42,065 nt of DNA from Candidatus Moraniibacteriota bacterium. GTDB taxonomy: Bacteria > Patescibacteriota > Minisyncoccia > CAIUEV01 > JAHKAQ01. This document shows, piece by piece, positions 1 through 9,113 of the stretch (position 1 is its first letter; each line of letters opens with the position of its first letter). Below the pieces are notes generated by a model. The model saw nothing but the letters and a program-made list of their open reading frames with translations. It did not search any database and was not told the DNA's origin. Both the position numbers and the translations under genes were made by a program. The DNA lies in NCBI GenBank assembly GCA_014729795.1, contig WJJI01000046.1, positions 1 through 42,065 of the forward strand. Direction: 5' to 3'.

Positions 1-1
1 C

Positions 2-292
2 ACCCAAGAATTGTCAACCACCAAACTAAACATCCAAAACCAAGACCCGGACAACCCCATCATTGGACAAGCCACCATCCAGCCCAATCAAACCCAAATC
101 CAAATCAACACCCAAGCGGTGAACGAGAATACGGCGGTGATCGCCGCTTTTAGTCAACAACCCAAGAATATTTTTTTATGGGTAGAGAAGAACTATGATC
201 AAGACGCTCAAAAATACACAGGCTTTACCATAAAAATTAATCAACCCTTAACCAAGCCAATAGAAATTAAATGGTGGTTAGTGGAAAAGTAA
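2..292 (+). CDS. C-terminal fragment of a probable secreted/surface protein (5' end outside window)
   Basis: Reading frame is open from base 2 (TQELSTTKLNIQNQD...) and ends IEIKWWLVEK-stop. The beta-rich tail ending in WWLVEK resembles C-terminal domains of large exported CPR proteins; no start codon in window. Confidence 0.5.
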   Translation, partial: TQELSTTKLNIQNQDPDNPIIGQATIQPNQTQIQINTQAVNENTAVIAAFSQQPKNIFLWVEKNYDQDAQKYTGFTIKINQPLTKPIEIKWWLVEK

Positions 293-431
293 GCTAGCGA
301 TTAAATATAATAAAAGCGCTTTATGTTTTAAAATTGCAATTTTTGAATAGAAAATATACACTGAATGAATCAAAGCAGTTAAATATTGGATTTAAGCATC
401 TAGAAAAATTTTTAAACATAAGGAATTGTTA

Positions 432-1730
432 ATGAAAAACAACAAAAGTAAAAAAAGAATTACGGTTATCGGGGTTGGCTATGTGGGCTTACCTTTGGCT
501 TGTTTGGCCGCGAATAAGGATTATCAAGTAGATGGTTTAGACATAAATAAGCAATTAACGGCAAAAATTAATAAGGCGCGAATACCATTTCAAGACAGCT
601 TAGTAAAAAAATTATTAGCCAAAGTGGTTAAAAATCGAAAATTGCGAGCAACAACTCAAGAAAAAGTAATTCAACACGCCGAAATTGTAATTGTTTGCGT
701 ACCTACCCCGGTTGATGAAAATTATCAACCTGACTTTAAGCCTTTGATTAAGGCTACCGAAACCATAAAGAAAAACTTGAAAGATAAACAGTTAATAATA
801 ATCGAGTCTACTATTAATCCGGGGGTTTGCGAGGAGGTTATTTTGCCAATTTTAGAAGATAAAAACAATAAAGTTGGTAAAAATTTTTATTTAGCGCACG
901 CTCCGGAACGGATAAATCCGGGCGATCTTAAATGGAACGTGGCAAATTTGCCCAGAAACATCGGAGCAATGAGCAAAGAAGGTTTGACCTTAGCTGTTGA
1001 TTTTTATTCGGATATAATCGAAGCCAAAATTAATCCAATGAAATCGATTCGAGAAGCAGAAGCCACAAAGACCATTGAAAACGCGTTTCGTGATATTAAT
1101 ATTGCCTTTATAAACGAAATCGCTAAATCATTTGACCAGTTGGGTATTGATGTTGTTGATGTGATTAAGGGAGCGGCAAGTAAATTTTCTTTTATGCCTC
1201 ATTGGCCAAGCTGTGGAGTGGGCGGGCATTGTATTCCTGTTGATCCTTATTATTTGATTAGAAAAGCGGAAATAGCCGGATTTAGTCATGATTTTTTAAA
1301 GTTAGCTCGAAAAATTAATAATGAAATGCCAAAATATACGGTGGAAATGGTACAGGATGAGTTAAATAAGCTAGGTATGGCAGTAAAGAACGCGAAAATT
1401 GCGGTTTTGGGTGTTGCATATAAAGCAGACATTGATGATACCAGAGAAAGTCCAAGCTTTGAAATTATCAAATTGCTGAAAGACATGGGAGCCAAGGTTT
1501 CAACTTATGATCCGTATGTTAAAGAGTTATCTTCGGAAAAAGATTTGAACTCAATTTTGGAAAAAGCTGAAATTTTGTTAATAGCCACGGATCATAAACA
1601 ATTTAAAAACAAACTAAAACCAATTGTTTTAAAAAAATATCAGATTAAAGCGGTTATTGACGGTAAAAATTGTTTAGATAAAGAAGAATTTGCAAAACAA
1701 AAAATTGTTTATAAGGGAATTGGTAGGTAG
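432..1730 (+). CDS. nucleotide sugar dehydrogenase (UDP-glucose/GDP-mannose/UDP-ManNAc dehydrogenase family)
   Basis: N-terminal Rossmann ITVIGVGYVGLPLA; VPTPVDENYQPD; active-site region GVGGHCIPVDPYYL; C-terminal VLGVAYKADIDDTRESPS. ATG at 432 preferred over TTG at 426. Confidence 0.93.
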   Translation: MKNNKSKKRITVIGVGYVGLPLACLAANKDYQVDGLDINKQLTAKINKARIPFQDSLVKKLLAKVVKNRKLRATTQEKVIQHAEIVIVCVPTPVDENYQPDFKPLIKATETIKKNLKDKQLIIIESTINPGVCEEVILPILEDKNNKVGKNFYLAHAPERINPGDLKWNVANLPRNIGAMSKEGLTLAVDFYSDIIEAKINPMKSIREAEATKTIENAFRDINIAFINEIAKSFDQLGIDVVDVIKGAASKFSFMPHWPSCGVGGHCIPVDPYYLIRKAEIAGFSHDFLKLARKINNEMPKYTVEMVQDELNKLGMAVKNAKIAVLGVAYKADIDDTRESPSFEIIKLLKDMGAKVSTYDPYVKELSSEKDLNSILEKAEILLIATDHKQFKNKLKPIVLKKYQIKAVIDGKNCLDKEEFAKQKIVYKGIGR

Positions 1731-1749
1731 TTTTTTAGACCGGTAGTGA

Positions 1750-2103
1750 TTAAAAGCGCGCGTTTTCATCAATGGATAGTTTTTTCTTAATACTGATGGC
1801 GCCGCGTTTTTGCAAAGTACGTCTTTTGTTTTTGTCTTTAATAATTTGAGCTTTAAGATCATCAAGAGCTAAATCAGCAGCTTCTTCAATTTCTTTACCG
1901 GTTTCCCGCGCCAGATAGCGATTGCCCGGAAATTGAATTTGGACTTCCACGGTGTAAATACCTTTTTTATTTTCTTGAATCTCGACCTGGGCTTGAGTAT
2001 TATTGTTGGAAATGTACTTTTGCATTTTTTGGACTTTGGGTAGAATGTATTCCCTGGTTTCTTGTTTTAAGTCCAATCCGTGATTATAGAATTTAACTTG
2101 CAT
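1750..2103 (-). CDS. raiA: ribosome hibernation promoting factor / ribosome-associated inhibitor (HPF/YfiA family)
   Basis: Short HPF form: MQVKFYNHGLDLKQETREYILPKVQKMQKYI...VEVQIQFPGNRYLARETGKEIEEAADLALDDLKAQI. Confidence 0.85.
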   Translation of the reverse strand: MQVKFYNHGLDLKQETREYILPKVQKMQKYISNNNTQAQVEIQENKKGIYTVEVQIQFPGNRYLARETGKEIEEAADLALDDLKAQIIKDKNKRRTLQKRGAISIKKKLSIDENARF

Positions 2104-2193
2104 TTTGATTGGTTTTTAATTGATTAGATTGTTGCGGAATTTATAGCTAAACGATTGTTTAATTAAGCGACGGATGTTTACTTGTAATATGGT

Positions 2194-2303
2194 TTACGCG
2201 CCAGGTAAGTTTTTAGAGAAAATGTTGCGGTTTTTAATGACGCATGCTTGATACGTTTTACAAAAATCTTGGTATTTTCTACAAAATTTTTCTAAGCGCG
2301 TAA
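2194..2303. repeat. intergenic palindromic element, copy A (110 bp)
   Basis: Perfect 8-bp terminal inverted repeat TTACGCGC (2194-2201) / GCGCGTAA (2296-2303). The two arms align as imperfect inverted repeats around a GCATGC centre. Similar in sequence to copies C, D and E. Confidence 0.7.
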
Positions 2304-2370
2304 GTCATAAGTAATTTAGACTGATTATATAAAATTATTTCAAGTTTAATAACTTTTGTAAATACTGCTT

Positions 2371-2398
2371 TTGACATTTTAAATAATTTGTGTATCTT
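2371..2398 (+). promoter_or_regulatory. candidate sigma70-type promoter for greA
   Basis: TTGACA (2371-2376), 16-bp spacer, TATCTT (2393-2398), about 75 bp before the greA ATG. Consensus match only. Confidence 0.4.
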
Positions 2399-2473
2399 AT
2401 GGTATTAAATTAAGTTGAAAAATATCAGCGCAGAAAATTTTAGTTTTATACTACAATAATTTAAAAAATAAAA

Positions 2474-2953
2474 ATGAATGACGAAAAAGTGAACAAATAT
2501 TTAACAAAAGAGGGCCTTGAGAAGATTAAAAAAGAACTTGAAGAAAGAAAGGGGCCGATTCGACGTGGCATAGCCATGGCCATAAAAGAAGCCAAAGAGC
2601 AGGGGGATTTGAGCGAAAATGCGGAATACGCGGAAGCAAAAGCTCGAGAGGTGGAGAATGAAAAAAGAATAGCGGAACTGGAATCAATTTATAAAAATAG
2701 CGTAGTGGTTAAGAGAGACACGAAAAGTAAAAAAATTGGAATTGGCAGCACGGTAAAAGTCTTAAATGATAAAAACATTGAGCGTATTTATCATATTGTT
2801 GGCAGCGATGAGGCTGACCCCACGGCTAATAAAATTTCCAATGAATCTCCTTTGGGCTCAGCTTTAATGCATAGGATGGCCGGCGATAAAATTACGGTTG
2901 AGGTGCCGGGAGGCAATATTGATTATGAAATTAAAACCGTGGAGAATAAATAG
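2474..2953 (+). CDS. greA: transcription elongation factor GreA
   Basis: GreA/GreB layout: YLTKEGLEKIKKELEERK...EAKEQGDLSENAEYAEAK...ESPLGSALMHRMAGDKITVEVPGG. Confidence 0.95.
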   Translation: MNDEKVNKYLTKEGLEKIKKELEERKGPIRRGIAMAIKEAKEQGDLSENAEYAEAKAREVENEKRIAELESIYKNSVVVKRDTKSKKIGIGSTVKVLNDKNIERIYHIVGSDEADPTANKISNESPLGSALMHRMAGDKITVEVPGGNIDYEIKTVENK

Positions 2954-3044
2954 TTTTGGTTATTTTTTTAATAATCATAACCGTGTTTTGATAATAATTT
3001 ATTTTTAAGTAAGCTTAATTTTAATTAATGCTTAAGTTAAATAA

Positions 3045-3728
3045 ATGCAAAATAAAAAAACAGTTTTGATAAAATTTGGCGGATCGGTGATGGTGCCGGA
3101 TTTACCTGATGTTGATTATATTAAAAGATTTAAAAAATTTATTGAAAACAATAAGAACAGCCATCGTTTTATTTTAGTAACCGGAGGCGGCGGTATAAAT
3201 AAAAAATATAATACTTTAGCCAAGGAGGTAACCAGGATTGATAATCAAAATTTGGATTGGATCGGAATTTATACAACGCGATTAAATGCGCGTTTTTTAA
3301 TTAGTATTTTCGGCAAAGACTGTCATGGTAAAGTTGTTACCGATCCGACAGCGAAAATCAATTGGCAAGAAAATTTAATTATTGGAGCCGGCTGGAAGCC
3401 CGGTTGGAGTACCGATTATTGTTCTATGCTTTTGGCCGACAATTTGAAAGCGGAGCAGATTATTATTGCTACCAATACTGATTATATTTTTGATAAAGAT
3501 CCAAATGAATTTGACGACGCTCGGGAGCTGGTAAAAATTAGCTGGCAAGAGTTACACGCTATGGTCGGAGATGATTGGCTACCTAGAATGCATATTCCAT
3601 TGGATCCCTCAGCGATTCGTTTTGGTAAAGAAAAAAAAATGCGAGCCATAAGCTTGAATGGTCGTAACCTAGAAAATTTGGAGAAAGCAATAAAGGGGCA
3701 AAAATATATTGGAACGAAAATCGGGTAA
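3045..3728 (+). CDS. pyrH: amino acid kinase family protein, UMP kinase-like (archaeal-type UMPK)
   Basis: VLIKFGGSVM, ILVTGGGGINKKY, GWKPGWSTDYCSMLLAD, TNTDYIFDKDPNEFDDARELVKISWQEL. Confidence 0.75.
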   Translation: MQNKKTVLIKFGGSVMVPDLPDVDYIKRFKKFIENNKNSHRFILVTGGGGINKKYNTLAKEVTRIDNQNLDWIGIYTTRLNARFLISIFGKDCHGKVVTDPTAKINWQENLIIGAGWKPGWSTDYCSMLLADNLKAEQIIIATNTDYIFDKDPNEFDDARELVKISWQELHAMVGDDWLPRMHIPLDPSAIRFGKEKKMRAISLNGRNLENLEKAIKGQKYIGTKIG

Positions 3729-3735
3729 AAATAAT

Positions 3736-3766
3736 CCAATAACAAATATTTATTGGTTTTGTTTTT
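3736..3766 (+). terminator. candidate intrinsic terminator after UMP-kinase-like gene
   Basis: CCAATAA (3736-3742) / TTATTGG (3750-3756) stem followed by TTTTGTTTTTT. AT-rich and short. Confidence 0.45.
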
Positions 3767-4064
3767 TAGCTTTTAAAAACAATTCCTTGCTCCGGATAAA
3801 ATATAAATTTTTTTAATCTTGTTTGTTTGGCTGAAAAATTTGGATTTTTTAGATCGGTTTTAGTTATAAAAAGCAAAATAGTGTATAATCGCTGTTTTTT
3901 TTTGCTCTTGACGAAACTCAAACTGTTGTTCAAGAAATTTTTACGGTAAAAGTTTGGATAAATTGATATTTAGGAACTTGATAAAATCAGGAAGATTTTG
4001 GTTTGGAGAGCCGGTTTGGTTTTGTTATACTATAGGGTGGTTAAGTCAAGAAATAAAAAAGAAA

Positions 4065-4367
4065 ATGTTTACAATAAAAAAAGAAATACGCAAAGCAGTG
4101 AATCGCCGCGGTATTATGGAGCAGGTGGAAGCTTTTCGAGTTTGCGGTTTAGCTCAAGAGGCGTTAGATGGTTTAAGTCGTCAGTTTTCCGTCAGGGCCA
4201 AGGCAAGAGTTAAAAAATTTATTCGAGCCAGCGGTACTTTAGAGGTGGCGATTAATGATTTTATGCTTGGCAACACAATCAGAAGTAAAAAAGTAGAGAT
4301 TATCAAAACCGTGAATCAACGCATGGGCGGTGATTATGTGGGTAGGATTAGGTATCGGTTGGGCTAA
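4065..4367 (+). CDS. DUF721/DciA-like small protein
   Basis: Internal start MFTIKKEIRKAVNRRGIMEQVEAFRV; KVKFIRASGTLEVAI-type segment (KKFIRASGTLEVAINDFMLGNTIRSKKVEIIKTVNQRMG) is DUF721/DciA-like. The ORF track start (3954) is probably too far upstream. Confidence 0.65.
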   Translation: MFTIKKEIRKAVNRRGIMEQVEAFRVCGLAQEALDGLSRQFSVRAKARVKKFIRASGTLEVAINDFMLGNTIRSKKVEIIKTVNQRMGGDYVGRIRYRLG

Positions 4368-4386
4368 AAGCAAGGGTTGTATTTTG

Positions 4387-4459
4387 CGCGCCCGGCAGGA
4401 GTCGAACCCACAACAACTTGGTCCGAAGCCAAGCGCTCTATCCATTGAGCTACGGGCGC
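4387..4459 (-). tRNA. tRNA-Arg(TCG)
   Basis: Minus strand folds as a cloverleaf: GCGCCCG-TA-GCTC-AATGGATA-GAGC-G-CTTGG-CTTCGGA-CCAAG-TTGTT-GTGGG-TTCGACT-CCTGC-CGGGCGC-G. Anticodon TCG; no encoded CCA. Confidence 0.95.
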
Positions 4460-4745
4460 ATTTTAAACTTGATTTTATTAATAAAAATATCATTTTTATC
4501 TTGGAATGGCAATCGGTTTTGTCATTTTTTTGTATGACCAAGGAATTGCAATTATAGTTTGAGCTTGCTAAGATCCAAATTGTATAATATCGGGTGATTT
4601 GATTAAGCTACCAGGTTGTTTTATTGGGTATTAATCTTACTAAATCGAATCGGGCGGATTCTAAAAAATCAATTTAGAGCTTATTCGTACAATGGTTTTC
4701 TCCAAGAATTACTCGATTTTTTTATTTTTATAATTAAAAGAGCTT

Positions 4746-5696
4746 ATGAAACTGAAAGATATTTATAAAACCTCGATAAAAATAGGTATCAAGAATGATT
4801 TTCGGAGTCGAAAACTGATTAACGAGCATTTAAAACAGACAAAAAAGAAATACGATAAATTGGACAAGAAAAACAAAGCCTTGTTTGATAAAGAAAGATT
4901 AACAAACCCATATTCGGACACCAGAATTCATTTTGATAGCGGTAAATCAGTAAAAAAAGTTTTAGTCGGGATTGATATTACTGTTGGAGATTTGCTGATA
5001 GCTAAGGAGCTGGGAGCGGATTTGGTGATAAATCATCATCCAATAGGTTGCGCCTTGCAAGGATTGGATGATGTGATGCAGATGCAAGCGGATATCTTGG
5101 CTATGTATGGAGTACCGATTAATATTGCTCAAGGATTGCTAAAAAAAAGAATCTCCGAGGTGGCGCGTGGAGTACACGCAAGTAATTCTTATGTAACCGT
5201 GGATGCAGCCAGAAATTTGGGAATTAGTTTTTTGAATATTCATACCCCGGCTGATAATTCCGTGTCATTTTATTTACAGCAGTTAATTAAGAAAAAAGAT
5301 TTTAATTATGTAAGCGAATTAATGGATTTTTTAAATCAAATTCCAGAATATCAAGAAGCGGCTAGAAGAGGGTCGGCGCCAACTTTGTACGCGGGAACAT
5401 TGGAAAATCGAGTTGGTAAAATTGCAATTACAGAAATGACCGGTGGCACCGAAGGATCGGCGGAAATTTACGAGAAGTTGGCCAATGCGGGGATTGGAAC
5501 GGTTGTTTCCATGCACCAATCCGAAAAAAATCGAGAAAAAGCGGAAAAAGCTCATATTAATATGGTTATCGCTTCTCATATTGCTTCGGATTCAATTGGA
5601 ATGAATTTGATTTTAGATGAGTTTAAGCAAAAGGGCTTAGAAATTATTCCAGCCGGTGGCTTTATTAGGGTTAGCAGAACAAAAAAGAATGTATAA
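4746..5696 (+). CDS. NIF3-like (DUF34) dinuclear metal-binding protein
   Basis: VLVGIDITVGDLLIAKELGADLVINHHPIG; VARGVHASNSYVTVDAARNLGI; C-terminal MVIASHIASDSIGMNLILDEF. Confidence 0.88.
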   Translation: MKLKDIYKTSIKIGIKNDFRSRKLINEHLKQTKKKYDKLDKKNKALFDKERLTNPYSDTRIHFDSGKSVKKVLVGIDITVGDLLIAKELGADLVINHHPIGCALQGLDDVMQMQADILAMYGVPINIAQGLLKKRISEVARGVHASNSYVTVDAARNLGISFLNIHTPADNSVSFYLQQLIKKKDFNYVSELMDFLNQIPEYQEAARRGSAPTLYAGTLENRVGKIAITEMTGGTEGSAEIYEKLANAGIGTVVSMHQSEKNREKAEKAHINMVIASHIASDSIGMNLILDEFKQKGLEIIPAGGFIRVSRTKKNV

Positions 5697-6996
5697 CTTA
5701 AAAAAAATTAATAAAGGCTTTGATTTGGTTACAGTACCGATTGTGGGCATAAAAAGTGTGACGGTCATGGCTTTATTTGGAGTCGGATCCAAATATGAAA
5801 CCGAATCTATTCGCGGGATTTCTCATTTTATTGAACATTCGCTATTTAATGGTACCAAAAAAAGACCCAGCGCAAGGGAGATTTCTCAAGATCTTGATCG
5901 AGTGGGCGGACAGTATAATGCTTTTACGGGCAAAGAGTACACAGGTTATTACGTAAAAGTAGGCAGTCAATACTTGGATTTAGGTTTGGATTGGTTGAGT
6001 GATTTATTAATTAGTCCTTTGTTTGAAAAAAGTTTAATAGAGAAAGAAAAAAGAGTAATCATTGAAGAGATTAATATGTACGAGGACACTCCGATGCAGC
6101 ATATTAGCGACGTTTATGAGAGTTTGGTTTACGGAGATCAGCCTGCGGGGTGGGACATAATTGGCACAAAAGCAACGGTAAAAAAGATGACTCGGACAAA
6201 GTTGATTAATTTTAAAAAGAAGTATTATAAGCAAAATAACTGCGTAATTTGTATTGCCGGGAAGTTTGATCAAAAAAAGGTGGAGCAAAAGTTTTTACGA
6301 TATTTTGCAAAGCTTGAGGCCGGTCAAGAAAAAGTAAAAAAGAAACCGGTCAAAGATCGGCAATATAAAGCGCGCAAAAAATTAAAATTTAAAGAAACCG
6401 ATCAAAGTCATTGTGTGACAGGTTTCCGCGCTTTTGATATTTTCGATTCAAGAAAGCATGTTTTAAACGTATTAAATGCTGTATTGGGAGGAGGAATGAG
6501 CTCGAGATTGTTTAGTGAAATTCGCGACAAAAGAGGATTGGCGTATTATATTACCAGCGAAGTGGAATTGTATACAGACTCAGGCTACATCGCGGCTCAA
6601 GCCGGGGTGGATAATAAAAAATTAACTCAAGCCATTGAATTAATTATAGCAGAGTACAATAAATTAAAGCGCATAAGTATTGGCAGTCAAGAATTGGATA
6701 AAGTTAAAAATTTTTTGAAGGGGCAAAGCTTATTGGCCATGGAATCATCGAACGCGCAAGCCATGTATTACGCTAATCAAATGATTTTAACCGGTAAAAT
6801 AGAAACACTTGAAGAAAAATTTAAGAGTATAGATGCGGTAACCAGCAAGCAGGTGCAGGAATTAGCCCAAGAATTGTTTATCGATAAGAACTTGAATGTG
6901 GCGGTAATCGGTCCGGGAAAGCATCAAAACGGTCAGCGGTTGGAACAAATATTTAAAAACGGTTTTGAAATAAAAAATGCGGATCACAACCATTAA
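5689..6996 (+). CDS. M16 family (insulinase-like) zinc peptidase
   Basis: HxxEH zinc motif in ISHFIEHSLFNGTKKRP; downstream EINMYEDTP; C-terminal GGGMSSRLFSEIRDKRGLAYYI. ATG at 5689 overlaps the NIF3 stop by 8 bp. Confidence 0.93.
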   Translation: MYNLKKINKGFDLVTVPIVGIKSVTVMALFGVGSKYETESIRGISHFIEHSLFNGTKKRPSAREISQDLDRVGGQYNAFTGKEYTGYYVKVGSQYLDLGLDWLSDLLISPLFEKSLIEKEKRVIIEEINMYEDTPMQHISDVYESLVYGDQPAGWDIIGTKATVKKMTRTKLINFKKKYYKQNNCVICIAGKFDQKKVEQKFLRYFAKLEAGQEKVKKKPVKDRQYKARKKLKFKETDQSHCVTGFRAFDIFDSRKHVLNVLNAVLGGGMSSRLFSEIRDKRGLAYYITSEVELYTDSGYIAAQAGVDNKKLTQAIELIIAEYNKLKRISIGSQELDKVKNFLKGQSLLAMESSNAQAMYYANQMILTGKIETLEEKFKSIDAVTSKQVQELAQELFIDKNLNVAVIGPGKHQNGQRLEQIFKNGFEIKNADHNH

Positions 6997-8008
6997 TATT
7001 TCTACCAGCACAATTTTGAGATTGCTGCTTTTGATAGCGGTTTTTATATTTGTTTATGTAATTTTCGATATTTTGCTTTTAATTTTTGCCGCTTTTGTGA
7101 TTGTTTCAGCAATTAATCCATTAGTTAATTGGTTAGAGCGGCGGAGGATTCCCAGGGCTCTTGGCACGACACTAATATATTTGTTGGTGGTGTTGGGTTT
7201 GGCTTATATTTTTTCTTTAATAATTCCGCCAATTATTAATCAATTTCGGCGTTTTATTGAGATACTACCCGAATACTGGGAACATTTAGCTGAAAATTCT
7301 TTTATTAAAAGGTTTCACAAGTTAGGCGAAAGCGCTCAGGTTACCATTCCAGAAAATTTATTAAGTGATTTTTCTCGGGAGGGCGGGTTGTTTTCTCAAG
7401 CCGGTTCTTTTGTGACCGGTATGGTGTATATCGCGGTTGTTTTTTCGCTTTCTTTTTACATGACAATTCAGCGCAGCGCTTTGAAAAAGTTTATTCGGTT
7501 ATTGACTCCAAAAGAGCATGAGCAATATGTGGTGAATTTGGCGGTTAGAATTCAAAACAAAATGGGAAAGTGGCTGCAAGGACAGTTGTTTTTAAACATC
7601 GTGATTGGCGTATCGGTATATATTGTGTTATTTTTCTTAAAGGTACCATTTGCTTTGGTAATTGCTTTAATTGCCGGAGTTTTGGAGTTTATCCCCACGA
7701 TTGGGCCGGTTTTTTCCACCTTGATCGCGGCCTTGGTCGCATTAACCGACAGTCCGGTAAAAGCAGCTTTAGTGATAATTGCTTTTATTGTAATTCAGCA
7801 GTTGGAAAATCATATTTTAGTGCCATTAGTAATGAAGCAGGCAGTGGGCTTAAGTCCAGTAGTTATAATAATTGCTTTAGTGGTTGGAGCAAAACTAGGG
7901 GGTCCGATAGGAGTGGTTTTGGCAGTGCCTTTTGCCACGGCTTTGAGTGAGTTTCTGGGCGATTTGTTTAATAAACGAGGTGTTTTATCAGCCCAGGCAA
8001 AGCGATAA
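6977..8008 (+). CDS. AI-2E/PerM family transporter
   Basis: Multiple TM helices; AINPLVNWLERRRIPRALGTTLIYLLVVLGL; ALIAGVLEFIPTIGPVFSTLIAALVAL; QQLENHILVPLVMKQAVGLSPVVIIIALVVGAKLGGPIGVVLAVPFATAL. Confidence 0.92.
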   Translation: MRITTINISTSTILRLLLLIAVFIFVYVIFDILLLIFAAFVIVSAINPLVNWLERRRIPRALGTTLIYLLVVLGLAYIFSLIIPPIINQFRRFIEILPEYWEHLAENSFIKRFHKLGESAQVTIPENLLSDFSREGGLFSQAGSFVTGMVYIAVVFSLSFYMTIQRSALKKFIRLLTPKEHEQYVVNLAVRIQNKMGKWLQGQLFLNIVIGVSVYIVLFFLKVPFALVIALIAGVLEFIPTIGPVFSTLIAALVALTDSPVKAALVIIAFIVIQQLENHILVPLVMKQAVGLSPVVIIIALVVGAKLGGPIGVVLAVPFATALSEFLGDLFNKRGVLSAQAKR

Positions 8009-8164
8009 TGATTTGTTCGGATAAAATAATTTTGTGATTTTATTCAAATTCGATTACTAAAAAAAACGCTTTGGTTTCGTAAAAAAAATCAACAAAAGGA
8101 TGCTGAAAAACCACCCCAGAACGACCTTGAAACAGCACCCGAAACACCGGATAAACTAAAAGCC

Positions 8165-8893
8165 TTGAGTGAGTTTGCAAGTAATGCTTTTACTAAATTT
8201 GCTATGGAATTGAATAAATACTTTAACAATATTCAAATTAGAAAACCATTTGGCGAACCTGAGGATGTTTTTGTTAAGGTAAGGGGTTATTTGACAAAAT
8301 TAAAAAATGATCTTAATGAAGCATTAGAAGAAGCGGAGGAAAGATATTTGTATGATCATCTTAAATCTCAAAATCAAAAACAATACAGTAAATTGAAACA
8401 AAAGATTAAAGAAATTGTTAATAGGATTAATTCTCTATTGCCTGAAAGTGAAAAGGACAAAAACAAGAATTTCTTTGATCCTTATGTTTGTATGCTAGCA
8501 CATCAAATAGCATTAACAAACGATAGCTTAGAACCTTCAAGCGAGACGGAATCGACCAAACTTCAAGGAGCTAGAAATTTTATTAAAGCCCATGGAATAA
8601 AGGTTTTAGAACAAGAATTAAGAAATTTGAATTTTTTTATAGAGCAAAAAAGATTAGATTTTGTGGGGAATGCAGATTTATCTATAAAAGAAATATCCCT
8701 TGCGGAACTGTATAAGAAATTGAAATACGTTGATGATTATTTAAGGATAATTAATGATTATATGGAAGACAGTCAAAAACGAGAATTATATAAAAAGTAT
8801 GAGACTAATAATAATGATATAAACCTAGGCTCATTTCAAGAAGGTTTGAAAGAACTAATTCAGAAAAAACTAAAATGGGCCTATGGAAAATAG
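8165..8893 (+). CDS. hypothetical alpha-helical protein, start uncertain (possibly 5'-truncated)
   Basis: Only a TTG start at 8165 or an internal ATG at 8204. The frame stays open upstream to the stop at 8027-8029 (..IRLLKKTLWFRKKNQQKDAEKPPQNDLETAPETPDKLKA-LSEFASN..) without any ATG. Confidence 0.6.
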   Translation: MSEFASNAFTKFAMELNKYFNNIQIRKPFGEPEDVFVKVRGYLTKLKNDLNEALEEAEERYLYDHLKSQNQKQYSKLKQKIKEIVNRINSLLPESEKDKNKNFFDPYVCMLAHQIALTNDSLEPSSETESTKLQGARNFIKAHGIKVLEQELRNLNFFIEQKRLDFVGNADLSIKEISLAELYKKLKYVDDYLRIINDYMEDSQKRELYKKYETNNNDINLGSFQEGLKELIQKKLKWAYGK

Positions 8894-8901
8894 AAAAAAT
8901 A

Positions 8902-9111
8902 ATGAATCAAGAAGAAAAAATAAAAAACTTAGAAGGAGATAATGATTACTCAACTTCTTTTTCTTTAAAAAATGCAATTATAAGTTGTTATGAAAGAATT
9001 ATAAAAGATCAAGCGACTTTAGAAAATAAAAGAAAAAAAATCAGTCTTGATGAAATAATTGATTTTTTGTTGCTAAAAGCTGATCAAGAAGGCAATAGCA
9101 GGAAGATATGA
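8902..9111 (+). CDS. small hypothetical protein
   Basis: ATG at 8902 (MNQEEKIKNLEGDNDYSTSFSLKNAI...), directly after the 8165-8893 ORF. Confidence 0.55.
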   Translation: MNQEEKIKNLEGDNDYSTSFSLKNAIISCYERIIKDQATLENKRKKISLDEIIDFLLLKADQEGNSRKI

Positions 9112-9113
9112 TT

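Noticed and set aside
2944-2986. Possible terminator after greA (GGTTAT...ATAACC)
   Set aside because: Weak AT-rich pairing with a long loop and no following T-tract.
4239-4541. Minus-strand 100-aa ORF spanning the tRNA
   Set aside because: Contains the translated tRNA-Arg sequence (CARSSMDRALGFGPSCCGFDSCRAR), a common spurious ORF type.
7570-7950. 126-aa plus-strand ORF in another frame of the AI-2E transporter
   Set aside because: Overlaps a well-supported transporter frame; no independent support.
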